Assembly (NCBI GenBank): GCA_900541585.1 | Contig: UQKD01000029.1 | Span: 1 to 35,269 of the forward strand | DNA from: an uncultured Alistipes sp. | GTDB lineage: Bacteria; Bacteroidota; Bacteroidia; Bacteroidales; Rikenellaceae | Length of the DNA: 35,269 nt | Direction: 5' to 3' | In this document: in pieces, positions 33,677 through 35,269 of the stretch | Position numbering within the stretch: position 1 is the stretch's first letter | How the letters are laid out: each line of letters starts with the position of its first letter | Notes under the pieces: model-generated | What the model saw: the letters and a program-made list of their open reading frames with translations, nothing else | Databases searched by the model: none | Told to the model about the DNA's origin: nothing | Program-made: the position numbers and the translations under genes

Positions 33677-34909
33677 ATGCTCAGACGTCTGACCGCCGCC
33701 TGTCTGCTCTCATTCGTGGGCCTGGGAGCAGCTGCGCAGTTACCGGACAGTGTGGACATGAGCGCCGGAGGGGAGTTCCGGCGGCGCATCGACCGCCACA
33801 CGTCGACAAAAGCCTACCGCATGTTCTTCGTCGGCACGCCGCTGATCGTAGGCGGCGTCGTGATGCAGGCCTACGACTCCGACTTCCGCCGCCTGCGCAA
33901 CGGGTACAGCCGTTCGTTCCGCCACGACTACGACGACTGGCTCCAGTATGCTCCCGCCGGGGCGATGGTGGCCCTGAAAGCCGGCGGCGTCAGGGGACGC
34001 AGTTCATGGGGCCGCATGCTGGTCTCCGACGCCTTTTCGGCAGGACTCATGGCCATCGGGGTCAACTCGCTCAAATACTCCTGCCGCGTGATGCGCCCCG
34101 ACGGATCGTCGCGCAACTCCTTCCCCTCGGGGCATACGGCGACGGCCTTCATGACCGCCACGATGCTCCACAAGGAGTACGGTCACCGCAGCCCGTGGTA
34201 CAGCATAGGAGGCTACACCGTGGCGACGCTGACGGGCGTCACCCGCCAGCTCAACAACCGCCACTGGATGAGCGACATCATGGTAGGCGCCGGCATCGGC
34301 ATTCTCGCCACGGAACTGGGATATTTCCTCGCCGACCTGATTTTCAAGGAAAAGGGACTGAACGTCACGGAGACCTGCTCGGTCTACGACCGCTACCGCC
34401 GGCCGTCGTTCCTCGGGTTCAGCCTCGGATTCTCGACCGTGCCCGGAAGCTACACGCCCTATCCCGGGATGCACATGCAGTTCCTCTCGGGACCGGCCGT
34501 CTCGGTGCAGGGCGCCTGGTTCGCGACGCCCTACTGGGGCTTCGGCGGCCGCATGTCGTGCACCAACCTGCGTGTGAAGGTCAACGGCGTTGCCCAGAAC
34601 GACAACCTGGAGTGCGCGTCGATGTACGCGGGCCCCTACTTTTCCTACCCTTTTTCGATGCGGTGGCTCGTGGGCGCCAAACTGCTCGGAGGGTGCGAGA
34701 TCTACAAACCGTGCCGCACGGACCTGCGCAGGCTGGAAGGACGCGCCGGATTCTCCTTCGGAACCGGACTTTCGACCACTTACCTCGCCACGCAGAACCT
34801 CGGCGTGCGGTTCACGGCCGATTACGACGTCGCACCTCCCGTGGTACGTTCGTCGCGCGAACGGCTTCACAAACTCACCTTCGGCATGGAGGTCTGCGCG
34901 GTATTCTGA
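33677..34909 (+). CDS. PAP2 phosphatase with predicted C-terminal outer-membrane barrel
   Basis: The product is 410 residues with signal peptide MLRRLTAACLLSFVGLGAAAQ. The PAP2 motifs are K133-x6-R140-P141, P150-S-G-H153 and R190-x5-H196-x3-D200, all intact. It dephosphorylates a lipid or similar substrate from the periplasmic side. From about residue 230 the sequence changes to alternating aromatic/polar strands with many Gly and Tyr (SLGFSTVPGSYTPYPGMHMQF, AGPYFSYPFSMRW, VRFTADYDVAPP, LTFGMEVCAVF ending in F), which looks like an outer-membrane beta barrel. It begins 6 bases after the Ca2+ pump. The substrate, for example undecaprenyl pyrophosphate or lipid A phosphate, is unknown. Confidence 0.85.
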   Translation: MLRRLTAACLLSFVGLGAAAQLPDSVDMSAGGEFRRRIDRHTSTKAYRMFFVGTPLIVGGVVMQAYDSDFRRLRNGYSRSFRHDYDDWLQYAPAGAMVALKAGGVRGRSSWGRMLVSDAFSAGLMAIGVNSLKYSCRVMRPDGSSRNSFPSGHTATAFMTATMLHKEYGHRSPWYSIGGYTVATLTGVTRQLNNRHWMSDIMVGAGIGILATELGYFLADLIFKEKGLNVTETCSVYDRYRRPSFLGFSLGFSTVPGSYTPYPGMHMQFLSGPAVSVQGAWFATPYWGFGGRMSCTNLRVKVNGVAQNDNLECASMYAGPYFSYPFSMRWLVGAKLLGGCEIYKPCRTDLRRLEGRAGFSFGTGLSTTYLATQNLGVRFTADYDVAPPVVRSSRERLHKLTFGMEVCAVF

Positions 34910-34938
34910 AAAAAAGCGGACTCCATCGGGAATCCGCC
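34909..34938 (-). terminator. Terminator of the minus-strand gene at the right edge
   Basis: GCGGACTCC (34916-34924) pairs with GGGAATCCGC with one mismatch around ATC. On the minus strand it is followed by seven T residues (plus-strand A at 34909-34915), directly abutting the PAP2 stop. Confidence 0.7.
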
Positions 34939-34963
34939 ATAGAACCATAATTTGCAGCCGCTT

Positions 34964-35251
34964 TTACAAGAAAGGTTTTTCTGCCTCGGCCCGCACGTTT
35001 TTAACCGTAATGCCATCCTTGACGTAATCGGGAATCTCCGCGGCGACATACTGCGAAATATTGCCGGCAGTTTGGGAGCGGAGTCGCAACAACTCCGCCG
35101 TCTGACTCTCGACCACATAACTGCTCTCCCACGGAGTGCCGTCTGTATAAGTCCCCGAAAGAAGCGCCTTCTGCTCGTACACCGTAACGGTATACGTGCC
35201 GGTATATTTCGAATAACCGTAACCATCCGAAATAAGCCGCCTTTGACAATT
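34964..35251 (-). CDS. C-terminal part of an unrecognised protein, frame interrupted near the window edge
   Basis: The frame ends at TAA 34964 and reads upstream through YTVTVYEQKALLSGTYTDG, PWESSYVVESQTAELLRLRS and EIPDYVKDGITVKNVRAEAE to a TAG at 35252-35254. No ATG occurs in this stretch; GTG 35182 would give 72 residues. The composition (YSKYTGTYTVTVY) suggests the tail of a larger secreted or surface protein with beta strands. Either an upstream base is missing or wrong, or the gene is truly truncated. No family is recognised. Confidence 0.45.
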   Translation of the reverse strand, partial: NCQRRLISDGYGYSKYTGTYTVTVYEQKALLSGTYTDGTPWESSYVVESQTAELLRLRSQTAGNISQYVAAEIPDYVKDGITVKNVRAEAEKPFL

Positions 35252-35269
35252 CTATTTTGCGAGCGAACT

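Noticed and set aside
29719..34950. Very long plus-strand frames in the +1/+2 phase of rodA, the Ca2+ ATPase and the PAP2 gene
   Set aside because: They are Arg/Pro/His-rich out-of-frame readings of recognised genes and cross gene boundaries.

Overview
The window looks like a chromosomal segment of a high-GC member of the Bacteroidales, most likely Alistipes or a close Rikenellaceae relative. Evidence: Bacteroidota-type promoters (TTTG, 19-20 bases, TAnnTTTG) occur repeatedly, the core gene set is typical of the phylum (rpmB-rpmG-DUF4295, WG-repeat protein, short-form pgi, PMCA-type calcium pump), and core codon use is GC-rich. The genus is an inference; family membership was not tested by any search.

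Bases 1-40 are not genomic: they are an Illumina Nextera transposase adapter with the tail of an i7 index, so the left end is an untrimmed contig end. Bases 41 to about 3,850 are visibly AT-rich and look like the end of an integrated element: a truncated surface lipoprotein with collagen-like Gly repeats, an EF-hand loop and the start of a leucine-rich region (minus); a repeat-rich spacer; a small leucine-rich-repeat protein (plus); and a tyrosine recombinase (minus). The recombinase start faces the intact promoter of rpmB, where the core genome begins.

The core runs as follows. rpmB-rpmG-DUF4295 (plus) ends in a strong terminator. A minus-strand pair encodes a secreted DUF1566-type protein and a GT8-GT4 double glycosyltransferase. 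Then ftsY-rimO, a coiled-coil protein plus zapA, a 6S-like structured RNA and rny lie on the plus strand. The 3' end of rny with its terminator is tandemly duplicated before a small HD hydrolase gene. A minus operon follows: GNAT-like protein, gcvT and a dihydroorotate-dehydrogenase-like protein. Divergent from it is a 993-residue protein joining receiver-like domains to a PPDK/PEP-synthase-type ATP-grasp domain. Next come gdhA, a WG-repeat lipoprotein, and gpsA-pgi on the minus strand.

From 25,287 to 34,909 a tightly packed plus-strand array encodes the rod-shape/elongasome system (mreB, mreC, mreD, mrdA, rodA) followed within 6 bases each by a Ca2+ P-type ATPase and a PAP2 phosphatase with a predicted outer-membrane barrel. 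The right edge holds the 3' end of an unrecognised minus-strand gene whose frame is interrupted close to the edge.

The most notable non-coding signals are a 91-base promoter cassette present twice (upstream of ftsY and of the zapA pair), each copy led by a 15-base palindrome of the form GNGTCG-NNN-CGACNC with a third palindrome nearby; the 6S-like RNA; the duplicated rny tail; and a terminator whose loop supplies the -33 element of the next gene's promoter. No tRNA, rRNA, CRISPR array or insertion sequence was seen.
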